Shown here in pieces: positions 1-6,587 of a stretch of DNA of 14,884 nt. The position numbers and the translations under genes are program-made. The notes below the pieces were generated by a model. The model made no database searches and was not told where the DNA came from. It saw only the letters and a list, made by a program, of their open reading frames with translations. Numbering within the stretch: position 1 is the stretch's first letter; the number at the start of each line of letters is the position of its first letter. The stretch covers positions 1 to 14,884 of the forward strand of contig PUMS01000347.1 in assembly GCA_003551485.1 (NCBI GenBank), read 5' to 3'. This DNA comes from Phycisphaeraceae bacterium. Lineage in GTDB: Bacteria; Planctomycetota; Phycisphaerae; Phycisphaerales; Phycisphaeraceae.

Positions 1-1225
1 CATCCCACGGCTCCATCAGGCAGGCGTGGTACTCGTAGAAGGCGCGGCGGACCATGCTCATCGACTCATGGTTCTCCCAGGCCTCCGGGATCATCATCAT
101 CACCGCCTCCGGCAGCGACCGGCCGGCCATCAGCAGCAGTTCGAGCACGTTGTCGAAGCTGCCCGAATCGCTCGTGCCCGGCTCGTTGACCGGCAGCAGT
201 TTGGCCAGGTCATCGCCCAGCACGCCGCTTTGCAGCAGGCCCTCGCGCGCCCGCATCCAGTTGACGTTGCCCTGGAGGGTGTTGATCTCGCCGTTGTGGC
301 TCATGAACCGCATCGGCTGGGCGCGGTCCCAGGAAGGGAAGGTGTTGGTGCTGAAGCGCGAGTGGACCATCGCCAGGTGCGAGGTGTAGTCGGCATCCTG
401 GAGGTCCAGGTAGTAGCGGTCGACCTGCCCGGCGGTGAGCTGGCCCTTGTAGATGATGACCTTGGTCGACAGCGAGCAGATGTAGAACCAGTGCGCCTGC
501 TCGAGGCCGCTGGTGCGGATGCGGTGGGCGGCCTGCTTGCGGATGACGTAGAGCTTGCGCTCGAAGGCCTCGCGGTCGCCGCGCTGGGCCTCGCCGGCGG
601 CGACGATGAGCATCTCGATCGCCGGCTCGGCGGCGCGGGCGGTGGGGCCGATGTCGGCCGCATCGGCATCCACGGGCACGGTTCGCCAGCCGATGAGCTG
701 CTGGCCGTGCTCGGCGATGACGGCCTCGACCTCCCGCCGCGCTTCGCGACGCTGCGCCTCGTCGCGCGGCAGGAAGACCAGGCCGGCGCCGAAGCTGCCG
801 GGCTCGGGCAGTTCGATGCCCAAATCGCGCTGGGCCACCTTCTGGAGGAAGCCGTGGGGCAGCGCGGTGAGGATGCCGGCGCCGTCGCCGGTGTTGGGCT
901 CGCAGCCGCAGGCGCCGCGATGGTCCATGTTGCGAAGCATCTGGAGCGCATCGGTGATGATGCCGTGCGATGCGCTGCCCTTGATATGGGTGATGAAGCC
1001 CACACCGCAGGCATCTTTTTCATGCGCCGGGTCATAGAGGCCGCCGCGGCCGGGCGCTTCGGCGATGGGGGCGACCGGTGCGATGCCCCGGCCGCGGGCA
1101 TCGGCCCGCAGGGCCTGGCCATCGGCCTGCACGCACAATTCGTGCATGCTGCGCGCCGTGGGGGGCGCGGCGGGCGCGGCGGGCGCGCCGGGTGCGGGGG
1201 GCGGTGGGTTCAGCTTGACGCTCAT
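1..1225 (-). CDS. gltB: Glutamate synthase large subunit, 5' part (runs off window)
   Basis: The 408 visible residues are the N-terminal class II glutamine amidotransferase domain of the glutamate synthase large (alpha) subunit. That subunit releases ammonia from glutamine and channels it to 2-oxoglutarate to make glutamate in the cytoplasm. The expected nucleophile is Cys73 in DACGVGF, followed by the HRGA and GDGAGIL motifs. Further on come RFSTNTFPSW and the SHNGEINT stretch typical of GltB. The family is about 1,500 residues long, so most of the gene, including the synthase and FMN/iron-sulfur parts, lies beyond base 1. The start ATG overlaps the lysR stop as ATGA and has CGGAGG nine bases upstream, so the two genes are probably co-translated. 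Oddly, 72 residues precede the nucleophile, and the first ~25 are Pro/Ala-rich, making a long propeptide. An internal Met27 is a weaker alternative start. The family call is firm. Confidence 0.93.
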   Translation of the reverse strand, partial: MSVKLNPPPPAPGAPAAPAAPPTARSMHELCVQADGQALRADARGRGIAPVAPIAEAPGRGGLYDPAHEKDACGVGFITHIKGSASHGIITDALQMLRNMDHRGACGCEPNTGDGAGILTALPHGFLQKVAQRDLGIELPEPGSFGAGLVFLPRDEAQRREARREVEAVIAEHGQQLIGWRTVPVDADAADIGPTARAAEPAIEMLIVAAGEAQRGDREAFERKLYVIRKQAAHRIRTSGLEQAHWFYICSLSTKVIIYKGQLTAGQVDRYYLDLQDADYTSHLAMVHSRFSTNTFPSWDRAQPMRFMSHNGEINTLQGNVNWMRAREGLLQSGVLGDDLAKLLPVNEPGTSDSGSFDNVLELLLMAGRSLPEAVMMMIPEAWENHESMSMVRRAFYEYHACLMEPWD

Positions 1226-2220
1226 CGTCTGGAACCTCCGATCAGTTGGCCGCCGGTGTCGGCTTCGGGCCCGGCCTCAGTGCCGGACGCGGGTTGACTC
1301 ATCGTGGCCGCGGCATCTGCCTCGCTGTCGAACGTGGCGGCCTTCTCGACCAGGAAATCGACCAGTGCCTGCGCGGCGGGCGTCAGGCCCCCGCCCTGGC
1401 GGTTGCGGCGGCGGTGGATGATGCCCATGGGCCGAACCAGCCGCGGCTCGAGGTCGACCACCGCCAGCGTGCCCGCGGCGACCTCGCGCCCCACGGTGCA
1501 GCGGGGCAGGATCGCCACCTGATCGGTCACCGCCACCACGCCCTTGATGGTGTCGACGTTGTCGAACTGGAGGCCGATGTTGGCGTTGACCTGGTGCTCG
1601 CGCAGGTAGCGGCGGACGTGGCGGCCCACGGGCAGGTCCTGGTCGAAGCCCACCAGCGGCCAGTCGGCCAGTTCCGCCGCGTCGATGCGCTGCCGCTGCG
1701 CCAGGGGGTGGCCGGCGGCGCAGACCACGGCCATCACCTCCTCCCGCAGCGGGATGCAGGCCACATCGCGCCAGCGCTGCGGATAGCTGACCACGCCAAG
1801 GTCGCACTCGAATCCGTGGACCGAGTTGTAGACCGCATCGGGATGCTTGTAGGCGATCACCACGTTCGCACGCCGGTAACGCTGTTCGAATTGCTCCTTG
1901 ACCTGCTTGAGCAGCACGATGCCCGCCGAATAGATCGCATCGACCCGGATGGTCCCGGCCGGCTCGGGGTCGAAACTGCGTACGCGTTGCTCCAGATCAT
2001 CGTATCGCTCAAGAAGCTCGAGGCACTCGCGGGCGAAAAGCTCACCGGCCGGGGTCAGCCCCAGCGGCCGCACCGAGCGGTCGATCAACGTCACCCCCAG
2101 CCGCTTCTCCAGCCCGCTGATGCGCTGACTGGCCGCCGACTGGGTGATGCCGTGCTCGGCCGCCGCCTGGCTGAAGCTGCGGTGCTGGACCACGTCGCAG
2201 AATAGTCGCAGTGTGAACAT
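1222..2220 (-). CDS. LysR-type transcriptional regulator upstream of gltB
   Basis: This 332-residue protein is a LysR-type regulator. Residues 1-60 form the winged helix-turn-helix, with FSQAAAEHGITQSAASQRISGLE as recognition region split around residues 16-38. Residues ~90-295 are the periplasmic-binding-like effector domain (IRVDAIYSAG onward). A ~30-residue Ala/Gly-rich tail beyond the usual family length reaches into gltB and makes the ATGA overlap. LysR proteins bind a co-inducer and act at nearby promoters. Position suggests control of gltB, as GltC does in Bacillus, but here regulator and target are co-directional and overlapping rather than divergent. The effector is unknown. The start at 2220 places Met three residues before the conserved LRLF, as usual in the family. 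An in-frame ATG at 2238 has AGAAGGG just upstream and is the main alternative. A promoter at 2229-2256 would make the transcript leaderless at 2220. Confidence 0.9.
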   Translation of the reverse strand: MFTLRLFCDVVQHRSFSQAAAEHGITQSAASQRISGLEKRLGVTLIDRSVRPLGLTPAGELFARECLELLERYDDLEQRVRSFDPEPAGTIRVDAIYSAGIVLLKQVKEQFEQRYRRANVVIAYKHPDAVYNSVHGFECDLGVVSYPQRWRDVACIPLREEVMAVVCAAGHPLAQRQRIDAAELADWPLVGFDQDLPVGRHVRRYLREHQVNANIGLQFDNVDTIKGVVAVTDQVAILPRCTVGREVAAGTLAVVDLEPRLVRPMGIIHRRRNRQGGGLTPAAQALVDFLVEKAATFDSEADAAATMSQPASGTEAGPEADTGGQLIGGSRR

Positions 2221-2228
2221 GGCGGGGC

Positions 2229-2256
2229 ATGGTAGCATTAACCCTTCTAATGTCAA
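2229..2256 (-). promoter_or_regulatory. Putative sigma70-type promoter of lysR-gltB
   Basis: Read on the minus strand, a perfect TTGACA (-35, bases 2251-2256) is followed after 16 bases by TACCAT (-10, bases 2229-2234). Transcription would begin near 2220-2222, at or next to the chosen lysR ATG, implying a leaderless mRNA. The octamer ATTAGAAG occurs at 2244-2251, overlapping the -35/spacer, and again at 2278-2285, 34 bases upstream. That is a plausible pair of regulator half-sites on one helix face. Inference from sequence only. Confidence 0.45.
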
Positions 2257-2426
2257 GTGCGGCCGGTATTCACGGTGCTTCTAATCAGGAGTGCCCGCAC
2301 CTTTTTCTTGTGCCCGTTGGGCCGGCCCGGGGACGCATTGGATGTAACACCTTGCAGAGTCGAATGTTGTATGCGCGGTGCCACGGGTGGCTCGTCCACC
2401 AGTGCATATGACCGACGTCAACGACA

Positions 2427-2445
2427 CTGGCTGACGAGCAGCCAG
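2427..2445 (-). terminator. Hairpin downstream of the solitary URO-D-like gene
   Basis: A perfect 7-bp stem (CTGGCTG/CAGCCAG) with a 5-base loop lies 45 bases after the stop of the gene at 2490. The following bases on the minus strand are only mildly T-rich, so intrinsic termination is possible but weak. The rest of 2239-2489 holds the lysR promoter and no gene that can be supported. Confidence 0.25.
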
Positions 2446-2489
2446 CGCACCGCCGCCCGTCATTTGCCCCCGCACCGGCGGACTGTCGG

Positions 2490-3575
2490 CTACAGCCGCA
2501 CGCTTCGCACCGCATCGACCAGGGCGGCGATGTTCTCCCAGGGCACATCGGGCTCGAGCACGTGGGTGGGGGCGACGATGATGGCGGCACCGTGGCGGGC
2601 GTGCTCGGCGATGCGATCGACCACGGCGCGCACATCATCTGTGCTGCCAAAGGGCATCGTCGTCTGCGTACCCACCAGGCCCCAGAAGGCAGCGCGGTCG
2701 CGGTAGCGCGGGATGACCTGGTCGTGGGGCATGCACTCGGGCTGGAGGGGGTTGATGATGTCGATGCCCATCTCGATCAGGTCGTCGAGCACTTCCCGGA
2801 TGTCGCCGTCGGAGTGGTACTTGATCCACACCCGCTGCTTCTGGTTATTGCGGATGGCATCGATCACCTTCTGCAAGCGCGGCTTGAGGTGGTGGCGCCA
2901 GAAGTCCGGGGCCATCATCATACCCCGCTGGGTGCCGATGTCATCGCCCAGGCCGATCACATCCACACCCGCGCGGGCACAGCGGCCGGCCTGCTCGGCC
3001 GAGCGGCGGGTGTGCCAGTCCAGCAGCCAGTCGCCGATGCCGTTCTGCTCGAGCAGGTCGCAGAAGAGGTTGTCCATGCCGCGGACGTACCACGCGCGTT
3101 CAAACACGGTGCACTCCAGGCCCGCATGGGCCACCAGGCCGCGCTGGTGGATGTCGGCCACCTGCTGATCGAGGTGGGCGTAGGCCGCATCGGCGGCGAA
3201 GTCCGGCCAGGGCAGGTCTTCGAGTTGCCCGACCGAGGTGATGGACTCGAGCGGGTGCAACATCGTGCGGAAGTGGTAGGCGCGGCCGATGGAGCCCGGC
3301 GGCGGCGGCACGTGTACCACGCCGTTGCTGTCGTACTCGGCATCGTCGGGCAGTTCGCAGCCGAGCCGGGCCAGGGCCTGCTTCCACTGCGCTACGGTGC
3401 TGGCGATGCGGCAGCCGACGCCTTCGAAGTCGAGGCCGAATGCCCGCCGCGGGTCGCGGGTGCCGGTGCGCTCTTCCAGCTCATCGAGCACCGGCGGCGT
3501 CATGGGCATCGCCAGCGGCAACCACCGCGGCCGGCCGCGCTGAATCAGCTCCAGGAAGTTCTCACGGGGTGTCAT
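2490..3575 (-). CDS. URO-D-like corrinoid methyltransferase (solitary copy)
   Basis: This 361-residue protein belongs to the uroporphyrinogen decarboxylase-like superfamily. That superfamily contains the heme enzyme HemE and the corrinoid/thiol methyltransferases MtaA, MtbA and vanillate-type MtvB. The HemE N-terminal RQAGRY motif is absent, so a methyltransferase role is more likely. Visible marks are GDDIGTQRG (residues 210-218), YHSDGD (253-258: His254, Asp256) in place of the HxC zinc motif of MtaA/MtbA, LQPEC with Cys281, and VAPTHVLEPDVPWEN near the C-terminus (334-348). The start at 3575 was chosen over an in-frame GTG at 3605 because GGGAAAG lies seven bases before the ATG and the N-terminus TPRENFLELI fits the family. 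It lies downstream of the main methyltransferase operon, separated by a phosphatase gene and a long palindrome. It may therefore be expressed separately. Substrate unknown. Confidence 0.85.
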   Translation of the reverse strand: MTPRENFLELIQRGRPRWLPLAMPMTPPVLDELEERTGTRDPRRAFGLDFEGVGCRIASTVAQWKQALARLGCELPDDAEYDSNGVVHVPPPPGSIGRAYHFRTMLHPLESITSVGQLEDLPWPDFAADAAYAHLDQQVADIHQRGLVAHAGLECTVFERAWYVRGMDNLFCDLLEQNGIGDWLLDWHTRRSAEQAGRCARAGVDVIGLGDDIGTQRGMMMAPDFWRHHLKPRLQKVIDAIRNNQKQRVWIKYHSDGDIREVLDDLIEMGIDIINPLQPECMPHDQVIPRYRDRAAFWGLVGTQTTMPFGSTDDVRAVVDRIAEHARHGAAIIVAPTHVLEPDVPWENIAALVDAVRSVRL

Positions 3576-3663
3576 GGTCGAGCTTTCCCAAAGCGATGGC
3601 ACCACTTGCGGGCCACGGCTTGCTCGTCAATGCCCTGAACAGCGCTTCAAAGCGGGCCGGCAC

Positions 3664-3743
3664 GGAGCGCGGCCGTCTCGGCCGCATTACGGACTACGGA
3701 CCCCGGACCCCGGACCCCGGAGCGGCCGGGACGGCCGCGCTCC
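3664..3743. repeat. Long imperfect palindrome with GGACCCC tandem loop
   Basis: Two 22-base arms (3664-3685 and 3722-3743) are reverse complements with one mismatch and flank a 36-base loop. The loop contains four 7-base units: GGACTAC at 3691, then GGACCCC at 3698, 3705 and 3712. A smaller hairpin, CCCGG-CAA-CCGGG, follows at 3754-3766. The element fills most of the 225-base gap between the phosphatase stop and the solitary URO-D-like gene. It has no T-tract, so it looks more like an extragenic palindromic or mobile repeat than an intrinsic terminator, although it could hinder read-through. Confidence 0.75.
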
Positions 3744-3800
3744 ATGACCCGGACCCGGCAACCGGGACCCGGCATCGACGCCACAACGATCGGCGCGGCA

Positions 3801-4385
3801 TCACGGCTGCTCATCCAGCCGGGTGATGAATGCGTGATGCACGTTGGGTACGGGGCGGTCGAGGTCGCGCAGCATGCGCTGGACCACGGGTTGATGCGTC
3901 ACCAGCAGCAGCGCGCCTTCGGGCAGGCGCTCCTGCCAGTCCGAGGGCAGGGGGTCGGCGTAGTCGAGCCACGGAACCTCTTGGAGGCGGGAATCGGGCG
4001 CCATTTCGTGAACGATCCGCGCCGTCTGCACGCAGCGGGTCCGCGGCGAGGTCCAGATCAGCAGGCCCTCGACCTGCTCGAACTGCTTTGCCGCCTCGCG
4101 CACCTGCGATCGGCCGCGCTCGGTGAGGGTGCGTTCCATGCCGCCATCCTCACCGTGCCGCAACACCCAGATGCCCGCCCGCGGGGGCGCCTCGGCTTCG
4201 GCTTGGGCCTCGGCCTCGGCTTCGCGCTGGGCTTGGGCTTGGGCTTGGGCCTGGGCCTGGGCCTGGGGGTCGGGCTTCGGCTTCTGCCGCGCTTCGTGAG
4301 CGCAGCCGGCCCACGGGCCGGCAAGCAGCAGCAGCAACAGGATGAGGCTTGCAGGCAGCCTGCGGGGATCTGTGCGGTGCAGCAT
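3801..4385 (-). CDS. SixA-like histidine phosphatase, probable lipoprotein
   Basis: This 194-residue protein is of the histidine phosphatase (phosphoglycerate mutase-like) superfamily and is closest in pattern to the small SixA phosphohistidine phosphatases. Residues 10-28 are a hydrophobic signal segment ending in AGPWAGC, so Cys28 may be lipidated; Trp at -3 is unusual for a lipobox. Residues 41-66 are an Ala/Gln/Glu dipeptide linker. The catalytic core follows: LRHGE (Arg76, His77), LTERG, a TSPRTRC...QTA block (Arg116), and VTHQPVV with His164, the second catalytic His. The export signal would place the enzyme outside the cytoplasm, unlike SixA itself. The start at 4385 has AAGGAGG five bases upstream. 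It begins 84 bases after the homocysteine methyltransferase stop and might be read through from that operon, but no functional link to methyl transfer is evident. Confidence 0.82.
   Translation of the reverse strand: MLHRTDPRRLPASLILLLLLLAGPWAGCAHEARQKPKPDPQAQAQAQAQAQAQREAEAEAQAEAEAPPRAGIWVLRHGEDGGMERTLTERGRSQVREAAKQFEQVEGLLIWTSPRTRCVQTARIVHEMAPDSRLQEVPWLDYADPLPSDWQERLPEGALLLVTHQPVVQRMLRDLDRPVPNVHHAFITRLDEQP
4190..4266 (-). repeat. Hexamer-type tandem repeat coding (QA)n(EA)n linker
   Basis: A run of near-identical 6-base units (GGGCTT/GGGCCT on the plus strand, then GCCTCG variants) encodes alternating Gln-Ala and Glu-Ala residues 41-66 of the phosphatase. The period of six keeps the frame, so unit number could vary between strains without breaking the gene. 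The linker would space the phosphatase core from the membrane anchor. Confidence 0.8.
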
Positions 4386-4419
4386 CACGGCCTCCTTCAG
4401 GTCACGGTGCCGGCGTGCG

Positions 4420-4456
4420 GATGATCACCCACCCGATACGCGGGCGATGATCACCC
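4420..4456. repeat. Direct repeat GATGATCACCC between operon and phosphatase
   Basis: The 11-mer GATGATCACCC occurs at 4420-4430 and 4446-4456, 26 bases apart. The second copy lies inside GCGGG-N9-CCCGC, a short hairpin. It sits in the 84-base gap after the homocysteine methyltransferase stop, so it may be a regulator site for the phosphatase or a transcript-end structure. No T-tract is visible. Confidence 0.4.
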
Positions 4457-4469
4457 GCCCACCGGCGCA

Positions 4470-5375
4470 TCAGGCCCGCGCAGCGATGGCCTGGCCCATG
4501 GCGCGCAGGTGGTCGGGGGTGGTGCCGCAGCAGCCGCCGATGATGCGAAGGCCCATGGCCGCCAGGTCGCGGGCAAGGTCGGCCATCTCTTCGGCGCCGG
4601 CGGGGTGGATGAGCGTGCCATCGACCATCTCGGGGCTGCCGGCGTTGGGCTGGAGCATGACAGGGGTCGGGCCGGCGGCCTCGAGCAGTTGCCCGGCGAG
4701 GCGGCGGTAGTCATCCAGGCCCAGCGTGGTGCCGCAGTTGGCGCCCACCGCCGCAGCGCCGGCCTCGATCGCGGCGGTGATCGCATCGGGCACGCTCACG
4801 CCCATCATGGTGCGGTAGATGCCACTGCCGGCCGGCTGAAAGGCGAAGGTGGCCAGCACGGGCAGGTCGGCAATCTGGCGCGCGGTTTGGATGGCGATGC
4901 GCGACTCGGCGTGGTCGGACATGGTCTCGACCACGATCGCATCGGCCCCACCCTCGATCAGGGCCGCGATCTGCCGGTGGAAGATGTCGCGCAGTTCCTG
5001 CGCGCTGGTCTCACCCAGCGGTTCGAGAAAGCCGCCGAACGGTCCCACATCGCCCAGCACCCACGCCCCATCGGCCACCTCGCGGGCCAGCGATGCGGCA
5101 GCGCGGTTGATGGCATCGACATCGCGCGCTGCGCCGTGCTGGGCCAGGGCGGTGGTGGTGCCCTGGAAGGTGTTGGTCGTCAGCAGGTCGCAGCCGGCAG
5201 CGCGGTAGGCGCGGTGGATCGCCCGCACATCATCGGGCCGGTCCAGATTCCACCGCTCGGCCGATTCACCGGGGCTGAGGCCGCGGGCGATCAGTTGCGT
5301 GCCCATACCACCATCGCACAGCAGCACGCGCTGGGTCATCGTTTCGATCAGGGGATGGGTCGAGGGGCCGGCCAT
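4470..5375 (-). CDS. Zinc homocysteine S-methyltransferase (stand-alone MetH-type Hcy domain)
   Basis: This 301-residue protein is a homocysteine S-methyltransferase (Pfam S-methyl_trans; the N-terminal domain of MetH, also BHMT and MmuM). These TIM barrels hold zinc through three cysteines and activate homocysteine thiolate for methylation to methionine. All three ligands are present: Cys214 in GANCGTT and Cys282-Cys283 in GGCCGTTP. LCDGGMGTQL (19-28), TTNTFQG (66-72) and VVETMSD (148-154) are other family marks. There is no folate, B12 or activation domain. As the last gene of the operon, 25 bases after a URO-D-like gene, it is best placed to accept methyl from the operon's corrinoid protein. 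It could instead be an independent SMM- or betaine-type enzyme. The start at 5375 has GGAG seven bases upstream; a GTG/ATG further upstream would extend into the previous gene. Confidence 0.88.
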   Translation of the reverse strand: MAGPSTHPLIETMTQRVLLCDGGMGTQLIARGLSPGESAERWNLDRPDDVRAIHRAYRAAGCDLLTTNTFQGTTTALAQHGAARDVDAINRAAASLAREVADGAWVLGDVGPFGGFLEPLGETSAQELRDIFHRQIAALIEGGADAIVVETMSDHAESRIAIQTARQIADLPVLATFAFQPAGSGIYRTMMGVSVPDAITAAIEAGAAAVGANCGTTLGLDDYRRLAGQLLEAAGPTPVMLQPNAGSPEMVDGTLIHPAGAEEMADLARDLAAMGLRIIGGCCGTTPDHLRAMGQAIAARA

Positions 5376-5400
5376 GGCGTCACTCCGTTTGCCGGTGTCA

Positions 5401-6576
5401 TCAGCGGTCCGCCGCGGCATCGGCCGCGGCGTGTTGCCGGGCCGCCATCGGTTCGAGGTTCACCCCGCGGCCCCACACCGCCCGGGCGGCATGAGCATAA
5501 TGGATGTAGTGGGCCAGCGGCACATCCGGGGGCACGCGGTGGTCGGGCATGGGGATGAAACCGCCTTCCTCCACCAGCGGCGCCAGGCGGGCGACCTCGG
5601 CGTCGATCGCCTCCGGCCCCGCCGCGAGCGTGCGCTTGGAAAACCCGCCCATCATCAGGAGCTCGCGGCCGTATTCGGCCCGGTAGCGCAGCGGGTCGGC
5701 GCCCCAAATGCCCACCTCGATGGGGAACATGCAGTTGACCCCGCCCTCCAGCCACAGCGGGATCAGGGCATCGATCTTCCCATCGCAGTCCACCCACACC
5801 ACCTCGCAGCCGTGCTTCCGGCACAGGTCGGTAATGCGGCGATAGCGCGGCACCAGGTATTTGCGAAAGTGAGCCGGCGACAGAAGCGGCCCGCCGCTGT
5901 AGCACATGTCCTCCCACATCGTCACCGCATCGACCCTGGCCCCGGTCTCGAACAGCCGCCCGAGCACGCCCAGGGCAAGCTCGGCCATCGTCTCGACCAT
6001 CTGCTCGAACCAGGCCGGATCGTCGTAGACGGCCATGGCGATGTTCTCAAGCCCCATCCAGTCGCGCAGGCGGCCGAACAGGCTGCTGCCCGGGGCGAAG
6101 AGGGGATGGTCGCGGTCAGGGTCGGCCCAGCTTCGCACGCGCTGATCCCAGTCGGCCGGGTAGCGGGCGGGGTTGTCCGGGTCCAGCCGCGGCAGGTAGT
6201 GCTCCCGCCAGCTTGCCCGGTCGACCAGGGTGTGACCCAGGTGCATGGGGATGGAGACGCTGGAGCGTTGCCGCCGCACGATCACCCCATCGCCCTGGCG
6301 TTCGGTGTAGACATCGCCATCGTCTTCCAGGATGGCCTGCTCGAAACCGGGGCACAGACCGGCATCAATCCCGGTGTACCACCCGGGCGGTTCCCCGCCG
6401 CCGAGGCTGGCATCGAGTCCGAACCAGGTCCTGGCGTTGGCCCGGTTGATGTGCGCCGGCAGACCCTGTGGCTGCCAGGCCGGCAGCGTCTCATCCCAGA
6501 AGGAAAAGTCGTACAGCGGCGCACGGTCGCGCGGCTGGTAGCGCATCGTGGCCAGAAAGCGCTGACGGTGGTTCAT
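5401..6576 (-). CDS. URO-D-like methyltransferase, VDCDG-motif type
   Basis: This 391-residue protein of the URO-D-like superfamily is the third and last paralogue in the operon. The N-terminus NHRQRFLATMRYQPRDRAP is the usual family opening. MWEDMCYSGGPLLSP (220-234) matches the substrate-pocket region. WVDCDGKID (261-269) sits where the other paralogues have HxDG, with Asp263 replacing His and Cys264 inserted. PDHRVPPDVP (344-353) resembles the conserved DHSVPP block. The change at the metal/active-site position implies a different chemistry or substrate, or an accessory role. ATG 6576 was chosen because GAGG lies nine bases before it. ATG 6591 overlaps the previous stop as ATGA but has no ribosome site. 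The stop is 25 bases before the homocysteine methyltransferase. The C-terminal ~20 residues are Ala-rich and probably disordered. Substrate unknown. Confidence 0.85.
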   Translation of the reverse strand: MNHRQRFLATMRYQPRDRAPLYDFSFWDETLPAWQPQGLPAHINRANARTWFGLDASLGGGEPPGWYTGIDAGLCPGFEQAILEDDGDVYTERQGDGVIVRRQRSSVSIPMHLGHTLVDRASWREHYLPRLDPDNPARYPADWDQRVRSWADPDRDHPLFAPGSSLFGRLRDWMGLENIAMAVYDDPAWFEQMVETMAELALGVLGRLFETGARVDAVTMWEDMCYSGGPLLSPAHFRKYLVPRYRRITDLCRKHGCEVVWVDCDGKIDALIPLWLEGGVNCMFPIEVGIWGADPLRYRAEYGRELLMMGGFSKRTLAAGPEAIDAEVARLAPLVEEGGFIPMPDHRVPPDVPLAHYIHYAHAARAVWGRGVNLEPMAARQHAAADAAADR

Positions 6577-6587
6577 TACGGAAAACC

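Noticed and set aside
26..1297. Long plus-strand open frame over gltB
   Set aside because: It is the complement shadow of gltB, whose minus-strand frame has clear amidotransferase motifs. The plus-strand product is His/Gly/Ala-rich with no family pattern.
4470..5375. Full methionine synthase MetH
   Set aside because: Only the homocysteine domain is present; the B12 module is a separate gene and no folate or activation domain is encoded in the window.
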